Below are positions 24,236 through 31,570 of a stretch of 64,000 nucleotides of DNA, piece by piece (the first letter of the stretch is position 1; the number at the start of each line of letters is the position of its first letter). Both the position numbers and the translations under genes were made by a program. Where the stretch lies: the NCBI RefSeq assembly GCF_000482325.1, contig NZ_KI535298.1:61399-125398 (forward strand), given 5' to 3'. This stretch comes from Bacillus sp. UNC438CL73TsuS30 (GTDB taxonomy: Bacteria; Bacillota; Bacilli; Bacillales; Cytobacillaceae). Under the pieces are notes generated by a model that saw nothing but the letters and a program-made list of their open reading frames with translations, searched no databases and was not told where the DNA came from.

Positions 24236-25814
24236 AATGATTTTTTTCATCTAATTTTACTAAAAGGTCCATTACTTCAACTTCCTCCAAGTTTGCAATA
24301 TCATTTGAAATGACTTCATCTTTATGAAGATGGCTTATGGCCTCATGTTCAGCATATAATGCCTGTCTCGATAATAAATTCCTCTGTTTTTCCTTTAATT
24401 CAGAATGAATTTTATATAATTCTTGAAGCTCGGTTTCAACTCGGGATTTTTTTCCTTGATATTCTGTCACCATTTCAGCTGAAACTGGTTCGGTTATGAA
24501 TAACCTTCTTTTAACCCTGGTTATTTCTTCAATGGCTGAATCATAGCGATGAATTTTTGCAATCAAATGTTCATACTCCAATACCCCCCGTTCTTTAGGC
24601 TTAACACCTAAAACTGTAATCAAAGGTTTAACCGTCAGTCCCTGAACCACTAAGGAGAAAAGGACAACGAAAAACGTTAACACGAGCAATTCATCTCTAC
24701 CCTTGAAACTGTAGGGAAGACTTAAAACAAGAGCAATGGAAAGAGAACCCTTTAGTCCTCCCCAATTAATAATATGCTTCCAAGCCCATGGGAAATCTTT
24801 ATTAAAGATAAGACTTAAATAGACCGCAACACTTCTTGCGATTAAAACAATCAGAATCGCCCCAATAATTGTCCCCCATTTATTGCTTAAACCGATTCTT
24901 GTAATTTCGAGACCTACCATTAAAAACACGACTGAATTGGCTAATAAGGCGGCAACATCCCAAAAGTTTCCTATGTTTAATCTTGTTGTCGGAGACATGC
25001 CAATCCTGGCGCCAAAATTACCTAAAATAATAGCTGCTACAACAACGGCAATAACACCTGAACCATGCATACTTTCAGCCAATAAATAGGAACCGTAAAA
25101 TAAAATGATACTAAAGATGATTTCAAGCGGATAATCATCATAAAACTTTGTTAAAATGGAGAATCCGTATCCCAGAGCACCTCCCACAATGAGCCCGAGA
25201 ACAATGACCTTCACAAATATCCAGATCCCCATTCCTAAGCCTTCCCAGCCCAAATCCAGATAAGTTAATAAATAAAACCCTGAAATTTGATAAAGAACAA
25301 CTGCCATACCATCATTAAACAAGCTTTCCCCTTCCACAATGATGGCTAATTTTTTATTGACCCCGACACTTTTAAAAATCGATAAAACGCTTACTGGGTC
25401 AGTAGCACTCATTAATGCGGCAAAAACAAAAGCAGCTTGTATCGACAAATTCAGTTGAAAGTAGGATGAAAACCCAACAACCAAATAAGATATTAACGTT
25501 GCCCCAAAGGCAAGAGCCAGTATAGGAAGCTTATTATTTTTTAACTGAGGAAAAGGGAGTTTTAGCGAAGCTTCCCCTAACAGTGCAGGTAAAAACAGGG
25601 TAACGATAACAAAATGAAAAACCTCCCCCTGTGTAATAAAGTTTTTTAATGATGCTAAGGAAGAAAAATCGGTAAGGCCAATCAATGCACCGACCAAAAC
25701 TAATGCAATTGGATAGGGTTGTTTTAATTTCTTGGCAATGGCTGTTACGAAGGCAGCAAGCATGATGAGTACGAACCCAATGACAAAAATAGAATGTACA
25801 TCTAATTCCTTCAA
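24234..25814 (-). CDS. CPA1-family Na+(K+)/H+ antiporter
   Basis: 526-aa antiporter with about 12 helices and a ~100-residue C-terminal cytosolic coiled region (IHSELKEKQRNLLSRQ). Ion-binding motifs SATDPVSV and EGESLFNDGMAVV match the CPA1/NhaP class. The start is TTG at 25814, 8 nt after AAAGGAG; the open frame goes 39 codons further without a ribosome site and gives implausible sequence. Role: pH and sodium homeostasis. Confidence 0.88.
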   Translation of the reverse strand: MKELDVHSIFVIGFVLIMLAAFVTAIAKKLKQPYPIALVLVGALIGLTDFSSLASLKNFITQGEVFHFVIVTLFLPALLGEASLKLPFPQLKNNKLPILALAFGATLISYLVVGFSSYFQLNLSIQAAFVFAALMSATDPVSVLSIFKSVGVNKKLAIIVEGESLFNDGMAVVLYQISGFYLLTYLDLGWEGLGMGIWIFVKVIVLGLIVGGALGYGFSILTKFYDDYPLEIIFSIILFYGSYLLAESMHGSGVIAVVVAAIILGNFGARIGMSPTTRLNIGNFWDVAALLANSVVFLMVGLEITRIGLSNKWGTIIGAILIVLIARSVAVYLSLIFNKDFPWAWKHIINWGGLKGSLSIALVLSLPYSFKGRDELLVLTFFVVLFSLVVQGLTVKPLITVLGVKPKERGVLEYEHLIAKIHRYDSAIEEITRVKRRLFITEPVSAEMVTEYQGKKSRVETELQELYKIHSELKEKQRNLLSRQALYAEHEAISHLHKDEVISNDIANLEEVEVMDLLVKLDEKNH

Positions 25815-26003
25815 AAATAAAACTCCTTTTGTGCAAATGGATACAACAACTTTACTTTTCTCAATTTTTAATAAAAATAAACCGAAAACAGTTGAGGGTT
25901 GTTGATTCTCACAATCTATTATTCCTTCCACAATTCAGTATTTGATTATTTGCTAAAACTCCTTTATACTCTTATCATTGGCTTAAAAGTGAGGTGAAAA
26001 TTT

Positions 26004-26303
26004 TTGTTCCAAATTCTAATCGATCATTCCGATATAAATACCCTTACAGCCCTCTATGTCAGCCTCTATTTAGGGATTTCATTAAAATTTCTGCTGGCTT
26101 GGAGTGTAAAATATTCCTTTATGGATTCCTTATCTAATCCTGCGGACACAAAAATTATTCACCCTATTTATTTTTATAAAGAAAAAAGTCGTTTAAATAG
26201 GAATTTTATTCTAATTAGAATTGTCAAATATATTCGTAGAAAAAAATGTTCACAGGATGATCCTGAAGATCCTGTTTCCTCTCTTTACTTATATACAATC
26301 TAA
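26004..26303 (+). CDS. Hypothetical 99-aa protein, one membrane segment
   Basis: TTG start with GAGGTG about 8 nt upstream. Residues ~13-36 are hydrophobic (LTALYVSLYLGISLKFLLAW), followed by a basic segment (VKYIRRKKCSQDD). No family is recognised. It lies 21 nt upstream of yidC and could be co-transcribed. Coding status is uncertain. Confidence 0.4.
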   Translation: MFQILIDHSDINTLTALYVSLYLGISLKFLLAWSVKYSFMDSLSNPADTKIIHPIYFYKEKSRLNRNFILIRIVKYIRRKKCSQDDPEDPVSSLYLYTI

Positions 26304-26324
26304 CCACACTTTTTAGGAGGAAAT

Positions 26325-27116
26325 ATGAAAACAAAACGATCTTCACTATTATTGATTGCACTATTATCACTCACAACATTATTACTCTCAGCTTGTTCAA
26401 GTCAGGCTCAAAGTGGAAAGAGTACGGGCTTCTTCCATACTTACCTTGTACAGCCATTCGCTGTGGTCATTCATTCTGTCGCTGATTTTTTCAATGGTAA
26501 TTATGGATTAGCCATTATTCTTGTTACCCTAATCATCCGGCTCATACTAATGCCATTAATGTTAAGACAATATAAAAATCAAATGGTCATGAAGGAAAAA
26601 ATGGACGTGCTTAAGCCTGAAATGGATGCCATCCAGAAAAAAATGAAGGCTGAAACGGACCCGAAAAAGAAGCAGGAGCTTCAAGCAGAAATGATGGGTC
26701 TCTACCAAAAACATGGGGTCAATCCATTAAATATGGGCTGCTTGCCAATCGTTATTCAAATGCCAATTTTAACAGGATTTTATTATGCAATTCGTGGATC
26801 ACAAGAAATTGCCCATCATAAGTTTTTATGGTTTAGCCTTGGTCATCCTGATATTGCGATTACGATTATTGCCGGTTTAATTTACTATTTTCAGTTTAAG
26901 GTTTCCCAATCCAATATGCCTACACAACAGCAACAGCAAATGAAATATATGGGATTACTTTCTCCGTTAATGATTGTAATGTTTTCGTTTCAAGCACCTG
27001 CTGCGCTACCGCTATATTGGGTAGTTGGGGGGACTTTCTTAATCATTCAAACCATGATCAGCCGAAAATTATATCAAAATCATAAAAAAGAAGAAGTAGC
27101 CGTTAAGCAAAAATAA
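26325..27116 (+). CDS. YidC/Oxa1 membrane protein insertase
   Basis: 263-aa lipoprotein insertase of the SpoIIIJ/YqjG class. The signal peptide ends with lipobox LLSAC. Five membrane helices follow, with a cytosolic Lys-rich hairpin (about 88-125) and the motif LGCLPIVIQMPI-like (MGCLPIVIQMPI). TTTTAGGAGG precedes the ATG. It inserts membrane proteins with or without SecYEG. It is not next to rnpA/jag, so it is probably the second paralogue. Confidence 0.93.
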   Translation: MKTKRSSLLLIALLSLTTLLLSACSSQAQSGKSTGFFHTYLVQPFAVVIHSVADFFNGNYGLAIILVTLIIRLILMPLMLRQYKNQMVMKEKMDVLKPEMDAIQKKMKAETDPKKKQELQAEMMGLYQKHGVNPLNMGCLPIVIQMPILTGFYYAIRGSQEIAHHKFLWFSLGHPDIAITIIAGLIYYFQFKVSQSNMPTQQQQQMKYMGLLSPLMIVMFSFQAPAALPLYWVVGGTFLIIQTMISRKLYQNHKKEEVAVKQK

Positions 27117-27125
27117 AAGTAATAA

Positions 27126-27161
27126 AAAGGAAGCATCTTTTGACAGGTGCTTCCTTTTTAT
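27126..27161. terminator. Terminator after yidC
   Basis: AAAAAGGAAGCA and TGCTTCCTTTTT form a long stem; it also covers the end of the convergent crcB pair. Confidence 0.88.
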
Positions 27162-27517
27162 ATTTCCTTTCCAATTAAAATCCCCAAAAAAGCAAGGATG
27201 ATTCCGGCAAGATAACTGATGACTAAATAGCGTAAAAAAAGTTTATTTTTTTTACTTTTTAGGAGTCCGGAAAGTTCAAGCTTAAATGTTGAGAAAGTTG
27301 TAAATGCACCCATAAAACCTACACCAAGCAAACTATACACATGGCCTTTAATAGGAATTCCAACGATAAGTCCCAACAAAAAAGCACCGATTAAATTGAC
27401 GGTTAAGGTTCCAATTGGGAATCCAGATTGGCTATGTTTTTGAAACGATTTGCTTATGATAAAGCGGCCAATGGCACCAAAAAATCCGCCAAGTGAGACA
27501 AAAAGTACTTCAGTCAT
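27158..27517 (-). CDS. Fluoride channel subunit CrcB/Fluc, copy 2
   Basis: 119-aa four-helix protein with family motifs GGFFGAIGRF, GTLTVNLIGAFLLG and GFMGAFTTFSTF (pore Phe and Thr residues). It overlaps the upstream crcB by 4 nt, so the pair is coupled and probably forms a heterodimeric fluoride exporter, as usual for paired Bacillus crcB genes. Confidence 0.93.
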   Translation of the reverse strand: MTEVLFVSLGGFFGAIGRFIISKSFQKHSQSGFPIGTLTVNLIGAFLLGLIVGIPIKGHVYSLLGVGFMGAFTTFSTFKLELSGLLKSKKNKLFLRYLVISYLAGIILAFLGILIGKEI

Positions 27518-27897
27518 TTTACTTTCCTCGTTTCATTACCAAAATCCTGCCCCATTTTTACAAATAAAAGACCGCCAAATAAACTAAGCAAAACATAGAT
27601 CAATCCCTTAAAATAGGCCTCTGCTTCTATTAGGCGAACTGTTTCCAAGCAAAAAGTTGAAAAGGTAGTATAAGAACCCACCACTCCTGTTGAAAAAGCA
27701 GTAATAAAATAGGGGTGAAGCTTTTTGGATTGACCAAACCTGCTTGTAAACCACCCTAGCAGAAAAGCTCCAGTTAAATTAATCAAAAGGGTTCCAATTG
27801 GAAAACGTTCCCCCCAAATATTAATCGCTAGAAGGGATAAACCATATCGCAATAAACCTCCAATGATTCCACCCATTCCAACAAACAAATAGACCAA
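27514..27897 (-). CDS. Fluoride channel subunit CrcB/Fluc, copy 1
   Basis: 127-aa, four helices, GGIIGGLLRYGL, GTLLINLTGAFLLG and STGVVGSYTTFSTF. First gene of the pair. I searched the ~140 nt upstream by eye for a fluoride riboswitch (GGNGAUGG...CCGCU) and saw none. Confidence 0.93.
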   Translation of the reverse strand: MVYLFVGMGGIIGGLLRYGLSLLAINIWGERFPIGTLLINLTGAFLLGWFTSRFGQSKKLHPYFITAFSTGVVGSYTTFSTFCLETVRLIEAEAYFKGLIYVLLSLFGGLLFVKMGQDFGNETRKVK

Positions 27898-28042
27898 GTT
27901 TAAACACCTCGATAACCGAATAAAAAATCCATTTCATTTTAACATATCCAAGTTTTTCTTTCGTCATAACCCCTTGAATATTTTTATTTATAAATGGAAT
28001 GCTATCCTTGAAACAACTTAGAAAAAGGAGTGTTTGGACAGC

Positions 28043-28606
28043 ATGAAAAAGACTGTTTTCTTAATTGGTTCCCTTGTCTTTAGTCTTTATTTAACAGGGT
28101 GTGGTAAAAATAATGTCAATGACGATGTGGCAAATCGAAATCGAAATGTAAATGAACCAACCAGGGTAAATTATAATCCTCACGGTGGACCAGCAGTAAC
28201 TGGTGTTGATAATTCTGATACAAGACTTAATCGAAATAACGTTACAGATGTCCGTAATGACAACGATAATCGTAATCGAATGAGCGTTGCTGACGATGCT
28301 GCAAACCGGGTTTCGGACCTTTCCGAAGTCGATTCAGCAACTGTAATTGCTTCAGACGATAATGCATATGTAGCTGTTAAATTGGCTGGAAATGATAAAT
28401 TAACGAATAATCTTGAAGATAAAATCTCTGACAAAGTGAAGTCAGTAGATCATGATATCGACAATGTATATATATCCGCCAATCCAGATTTTTTTGGTCA
28501 AATGAATCAATGGGCTGGCGATATTCGCGATGGCAGACCGGTGACCGGCTTCTTTAAAGAATTTTCTGATTCAGTTCGACGCGTCTTCCCAGACTTAAAG
28601 GATTAA
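28043..28606 (+). CDS. YhcN/YlaJ-family sporulation lipoprotein
   Basis: 187-aa lipoprotein: signal peptide with lipobox LTGCG (Cys ~20), an Asn/Arg/Asp-rich linker (about 25-90), then a conserved beta-alpha domain (VSDLSEVDSATVIASDDNAYVAV, DKVKSVDHDIDNVYISANPD). YhcN and YlaJ are found in spore membranes. Start ATG 28043, AAAAAGGAG 12 nt upstream; a TTG three codons earlier is too close to that site. Confidence 0.85.
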   Translation: MKKTVFLIGSLVFSLYLTGCGKNNVNDDVANRNRNVNEPTRVNYNPHGGPAVTGVDNSDTRLNRNNVTDVRNDNDNRNRMSVADDAANRVSDLSEVDSATVIASDDNAYVAVKLAGNDKLTNNLEDKISDKVKSVDHDIDNVYISANPDFFGQMNQWAGDIRDGRPVTGFFKEFSDSVRRVFPDLKD

Positions 28607-28621
28607 TTAACTTCTGTTGCA

Positions 28622-28649
28622 AAAATGCCTGGCGATTGCCAGGCATTTC
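28622..28649 (+). terminator. Terminator of the YhcN-like gene
   Basis: AAATGCCTGGC and GCCAGGCATTT form an 11-bp stem, loop GATT, then TCTAATTTT. Confidence 0.85.
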
Positions 28650-28693
28650 TAATTTTCAATCTGATTTCAGGCTGTGCCTATGTCTTAATTTCT

Positions 28694-28897
28694 TTATACT
28701 TCTTGGAAATATTCTTTGTAAAATCCGCCAACCTTACCGGTATTGTCAACGATGTAATAAAATTCTTCTGTTTCATTTTTTACATCATACTCTTTACCAG
28801 GAGTTAAAGCCCGATTAACAATATATTTTTTGGCATCCGTATGTACACATTTTACCTTTTTTAATGTTTCACGGTCACGCCATGTTAAATGGATCAT
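28694..28897 (-). CDS. DUF6501-type small protein
   Basis: 67-aa protein starting MIHLTWRDRETLKKVKC and ending GGFYKEYFQEV, matching my memory of a conserved Bacillaceae family (DUF6501) with the KYIVNRALTPGKEYDV strand. The frame is open further upstream to 29137, but that extension crosses a dispersed repeat and is not coding. AAAGGGTGG precedes the ATG at 28897. Confidence 0.78.
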   Translation of the reverse strand: MIHLTWRDRETLKKVKCVHTDAKKYIVNRALTPGKEYDVKNETEEFYYIVDNTGKVGGFYKEYFQEV

Positions 28898-29013
28898 TGC
28901 TGCCACCCTTTCCATTGTTGTCCACCTTCTAGTATAATCAATCACGGCGGGCATGCGCAACCATCTTAGTATTTTATTCGCCTTAATAATTACTTGGTCT
29001 GTTAATCTTAGTC

Positions 29014-29142
29014 GTTGATTTCCACTCCAGGCACTTCGCTTTCCGTGGGCGGTCTGGGGAGCCTCCTCGTCGCTTTGCTCCTGCGGGGTCTCCCCTACCC
29101 CGTACTCCCACAGGAGTCTTCGTGCCTTCCGCTCCAATCAAC
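29014..29142. repeat. 129-bp dispersed Bacillaceae repeat element
   Basis: Bounded by GTTGATT and AATCAAC as short terminal inverted repeats, with internal GGCAC/GTGCC also inverted. Internal blocks AGGAGCAAAGCGACGAGGAG and CACAGGAG, read on the minus strand, belong to an intergenic element I recognise from many Bacillaceae genomes (TTGATTGGAGCGGAAGGCAC type). It is much more GC-rich than its surroundings and can fold as a long stem. It lies between the VOC gene and the DUF6501 gene. Confidence 0.8.
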
Positions 29143-29163
29143 TTTGTTCTTTAACATAGCCAA

Positions 29164-29934
29164 TTACTTAAGACGATCACCAAAAACGGTAATTGGCTCC
29201 CTCGCGATTGGTGGGTCTATTTCGACCTGAAAAGGTCGGTCTCCTTTTAATTTGTGAATGTTCGTTAAAATTTCACTATTCTTTTTATCATGGAAAACTA
29301 GGTCGGTTCTACCCACTTTTATTATATTTTTAGATTCTATTGGCATTCCCAACAATCGAGCCCAGTCAGCAACAACTTGCGCAACATTTGAAACAACAAA
29401 GGAAATGGATTTAACTGATTGATTTTCCTGCCTGGACGGTAGCATTCCGGATCGTTTTAGATCTTCCAATCTTTCTGGGTCACTCTGATTCCATTGAATG
29501 AAAAATGGATAGGGAAGCGGTCCGTCTTGCTGGATAAACAACATCTTCCATGAAATCTCTACTCCATCATTCCGCAGTCTTTTTCCTTCAAAAATTTCCG
29601 TTGAATGATATCCTTTCGTTTTTAAATCTTCCTTTAACCTGACAATATGACTCGTTCGGAAACAAATCTGGCCAAAACCTTCAAATCGTTTGCTGTCATT
29701 TAAGAGCTGCGATATTAACGGATTCTCTGATTGGTTTGCGCCCACTGGTTTTTCCACTGCTAAATATTCAATATACGATAATCCGAAATACAATAAGCTA
29801 TTATAAGTACCCCAGTTTATATGACTTCCTCCACGAATAGCTTTTAGCCCATATTTCTCCCACTCATATACAGCTTCTTCTGGGTTACGATTTATAAAAT
29901 GGACAATATGATCCAATTGTAACAACTCAATCAT
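29164..29934 (-). CDS. VOC/glyoxalase-like domain protein
   Basis: 256-aa protein of the glyoxalase-3-like group. N-terminal LDHIVHFI gives a candidate metal His, followed by a VOC fold (GLKAIRGGSHINWGTYNSL) and a second half with SISFVVSNVAQVVADWARLLGM. Metal-dependent but substrate unknown. GGAGATGA precedes the ATG. Its downstream end touches the dispersed repeat. Confidence 0.8.
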   Translation of the reverse strand: MIELLQLDHIVHFINRNPEEAVYEWEKYGLKAIRGGSHINWGTYNSLLYFGLSYIEYLAVEKPVGANQSENPLISQLLNDSKRFEGFGQICFRTSHIVRLKEDLKTKGYHSTEIFEGKRLRNDGVEISWKMLFIQQDGPLPYPFFIQWNQSDPERLEDLKRSGMLPSRQENQSVKSISFVVSNVAQVVADWARLLGMPIESKNIIKVGRTDLVFHDKKNSEILTNIHKLKGDRPFQVEIDPPIAREPITVFGDRLK

Positions 29935-30106
29935 CTCCTTCCTATTGCTTGTCTTTATTTTAACGTGAACCGTATCGCGATTCTATTGAAATGCTTTTCA
30001 TTAATTTGTTAAAAATTTTTATGAATAAGGGGTTTTCATTTTAAATGAAAACCATTACAATAATAAAAACTGAATATTCTATCCATTTTCCGAGGAGGCG
30101 TTTAAG

Positions 30107-30241
30107 GTGAAAATTATGAGTAACGAGCAGTTGGTTGTGTCATATCGGGATGCATTAAAGTCTGGTAAGGAAAAGGAATGGATTAAAATTTTGAAGGATG
30201 AAATTCAACGTCGTGGATTGAGACCGTTTAAGAAAAGCTGA
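30107..30241 (+). CDS. Sda-family sporulation kinase inhibitor
   Basis: 44-aa protein from a GTG with GGAGG 8 nt upstream (an internal ATG is three codons later). The helical-hairpin pattern of Sda is visible: MSNEQLVVSYRDAL, then WIKILKDEIQRRGL, compared with L-S-D-E-L-L...EIKRRSL in B. subtilis Sda. Sda binds sporulation histidine kinases and blocks phosphorelay when replication is perturbed. DnaA control would be expected; no DnaA-box cluster was confirmed by eye. Confidence 0.75.
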   Translation: MKIMSNEQLVVSYRDALKSGKEKEWIKILKDEIQRRGLRPFKKS

Positions 30242-30261
30242 TTTCCTATTTAAAATGTAAC

Positions 30262-30289
30262 AAACCGCCGAGAACACTCGGCGGTTTTC
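30262..30289. terminator. Bidirectional terminator between sda and odhB
   Basis: AAACCGCCGAG and CTCGGCGGTTT form an 11-bp stem, loop AACA, with T/A flanks for both genes. Confidence 0.9.
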
Positions 30290-30301
30290 TAATCTAAAGT
30301 A

Positions 30302-31570
30302 TTAACCTTCCAGAAGAAGTGATTCTGGATCTTCAATCATTTCCTTCACTTTGGCAAGGAAGCTTACAGCCTCTTTTCCATCGACAATCCGATGATCATA
30401 GGATAACGCAATATACATCATCGGGCGGTTCTCCATTTTATCTTTATCAATGGCAACCGGACGAAGCTTGATACTATGCATTCCCAAAATCCCTACTTGC
30501 GGGCCGTTTAAAATCGGAGTGGACATTAAGGAACCAAATACCCCGCCATTTGTAATCGTAAAGGTACCACCCTGCAGGTCATTCAATGCTAATTTATTAT
30601 CTCTTGCCTTTTTCGCTAATTCAGAAATATTGCCTTCGATTTCAGCAAATGATTTACGATCAGCATCCCGAACTACAGGAACAATAAGTCCATCTTCAGT
30701 GGAAACAGCGACACCAATATCATAAAACTGTTTAATTAACAGTTCTTCTCCTTGAATTTCCGCATTAAGAAGCGGGAATTGTTTCAAAGCTCCTACTACA
30801 GCTTTTGTAAAGAAAGACATAAACCCAAGTCGAACATCGTGCTGCTCAAAGAACCGATCTTTCCTTCGCTTTCTCAAGTCCATGACGGCAGTCATATCAA
30901 TTTCGTTAAAGGTTGTAAGCATTGCAGTTGATTGACTAACTTCCAACAAGCGCTTAGCAATTGTTTGTCTGCGTCTTGACATTTTTTCACGTAAAACTGG
31001 TTTTGACGGATCTTGTGCAACTGCCGGTGCAGCAGGCGCAGCTTTAGCAGCCGGTTTTCCTGCATTTGGCTGATAGGATGATACATCCTGTTTGCGAACC
31101 CGCCCTAGTGGATCAGCAGTTGGAACAGTCTGTAAATCAATCCCTTTTTCCCTTGCCAGCTTTCTTGCTGCCGGGGAAGCAATCGGGCGCTGCCCGTTCC
31201 CTTCTGTATTTTCTGAAACAGGTGCAGGGTTCGCATTCACGGACTGTGAAGACTCCATAACTGGTTGTTGAGCCTTCGGTTGTGCCGCAGCTTCCGGTTT
31301 CGGCTCTGAAGGTGCAGTTGTTTCGGCACCTGTAGCATTTTCATTTACGATTGCAATGGCTTCACCAACGTTAACCGTATCTCCCTCTTCAAATTTTTGT
31401 TCCGTTAAAACTCCTGCATAGTCTGAGATAATCTCCACATTTACCTTATCTGTTTCGAGTTCTACCAGGTATTCACCCTTGTCTACAAATTCACCAACAT
31501 TTTTAAGCCATTTAGCAATTGTACCTTCACTAATGGATTCTGCTAATTCGGGAACTTTTATTTCAGCCAT
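30302..31570 (-). CDS. 2-oxoglutarate dehydrogenase E2 (dihydrolipoyl succinyltransferase)
   Basis: 422 aa. Lipoyl domain 1-80 with lipoyl-Lys in ETDKVN, an Ala/Pro linker, a peripheral subunit-binding domain (about 130-165, IASPAARKLAREKGID) and the catalytic domain with C-terminal SYDHRIVDG active-site His. Forms the core of the TCA-cycle complex with OdhA. It overlaps odhA by 8 nt, so it is translationally coupled. Confidence 0.96.
   Translation of the reverse strand: MAEIKVPELAESISEGTIAKWLKNVGEFVDKGEYLVELETDKVNVEIISDYAGVLTEQKFEEGDTVNVGEAIAIVNENATGAETTAPSEPKPEAAAQPKAQQPVMESSQSVNANPAPVSENTEGNGQRPIASPAARKLAREKGIDLQTVPTADPLGRVRKQDVSSYQPNAGKPAAKAAPAAPAVAQDPSKPVLREKMSRRRQTIAKRLLEVSQSTAMLTTFNEIDMTAVMDLRKRRKDRFFEQHDVRLGFMSFFTKAVVGALKQFPLLNAEIQGEELLIKQFYDIGVAVSTEDGLIVPVVRDADRKSFAEIEGNISELAKKARDNKLALNDLQGGTFTITNGGVFGSLMSTPILNGPQVGILGMHSIKLRPVAIDKDKMENRPMMYIALSYDHRIVDGKEAVSFLAKVKEMIEDPESLLLEG

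Noticed and set aside
27898..28042. Fluoride riboswitch upstream of crcB
   Set aside because: Conserved fluoride-aptamer segments were not found by eye on the minus strand.
28898..29137. N-terminal extension of the DUF6501 gene
   Set aside because: The extension is translated from a dispersed repeat; a good start with ribosome site lies at 28897.
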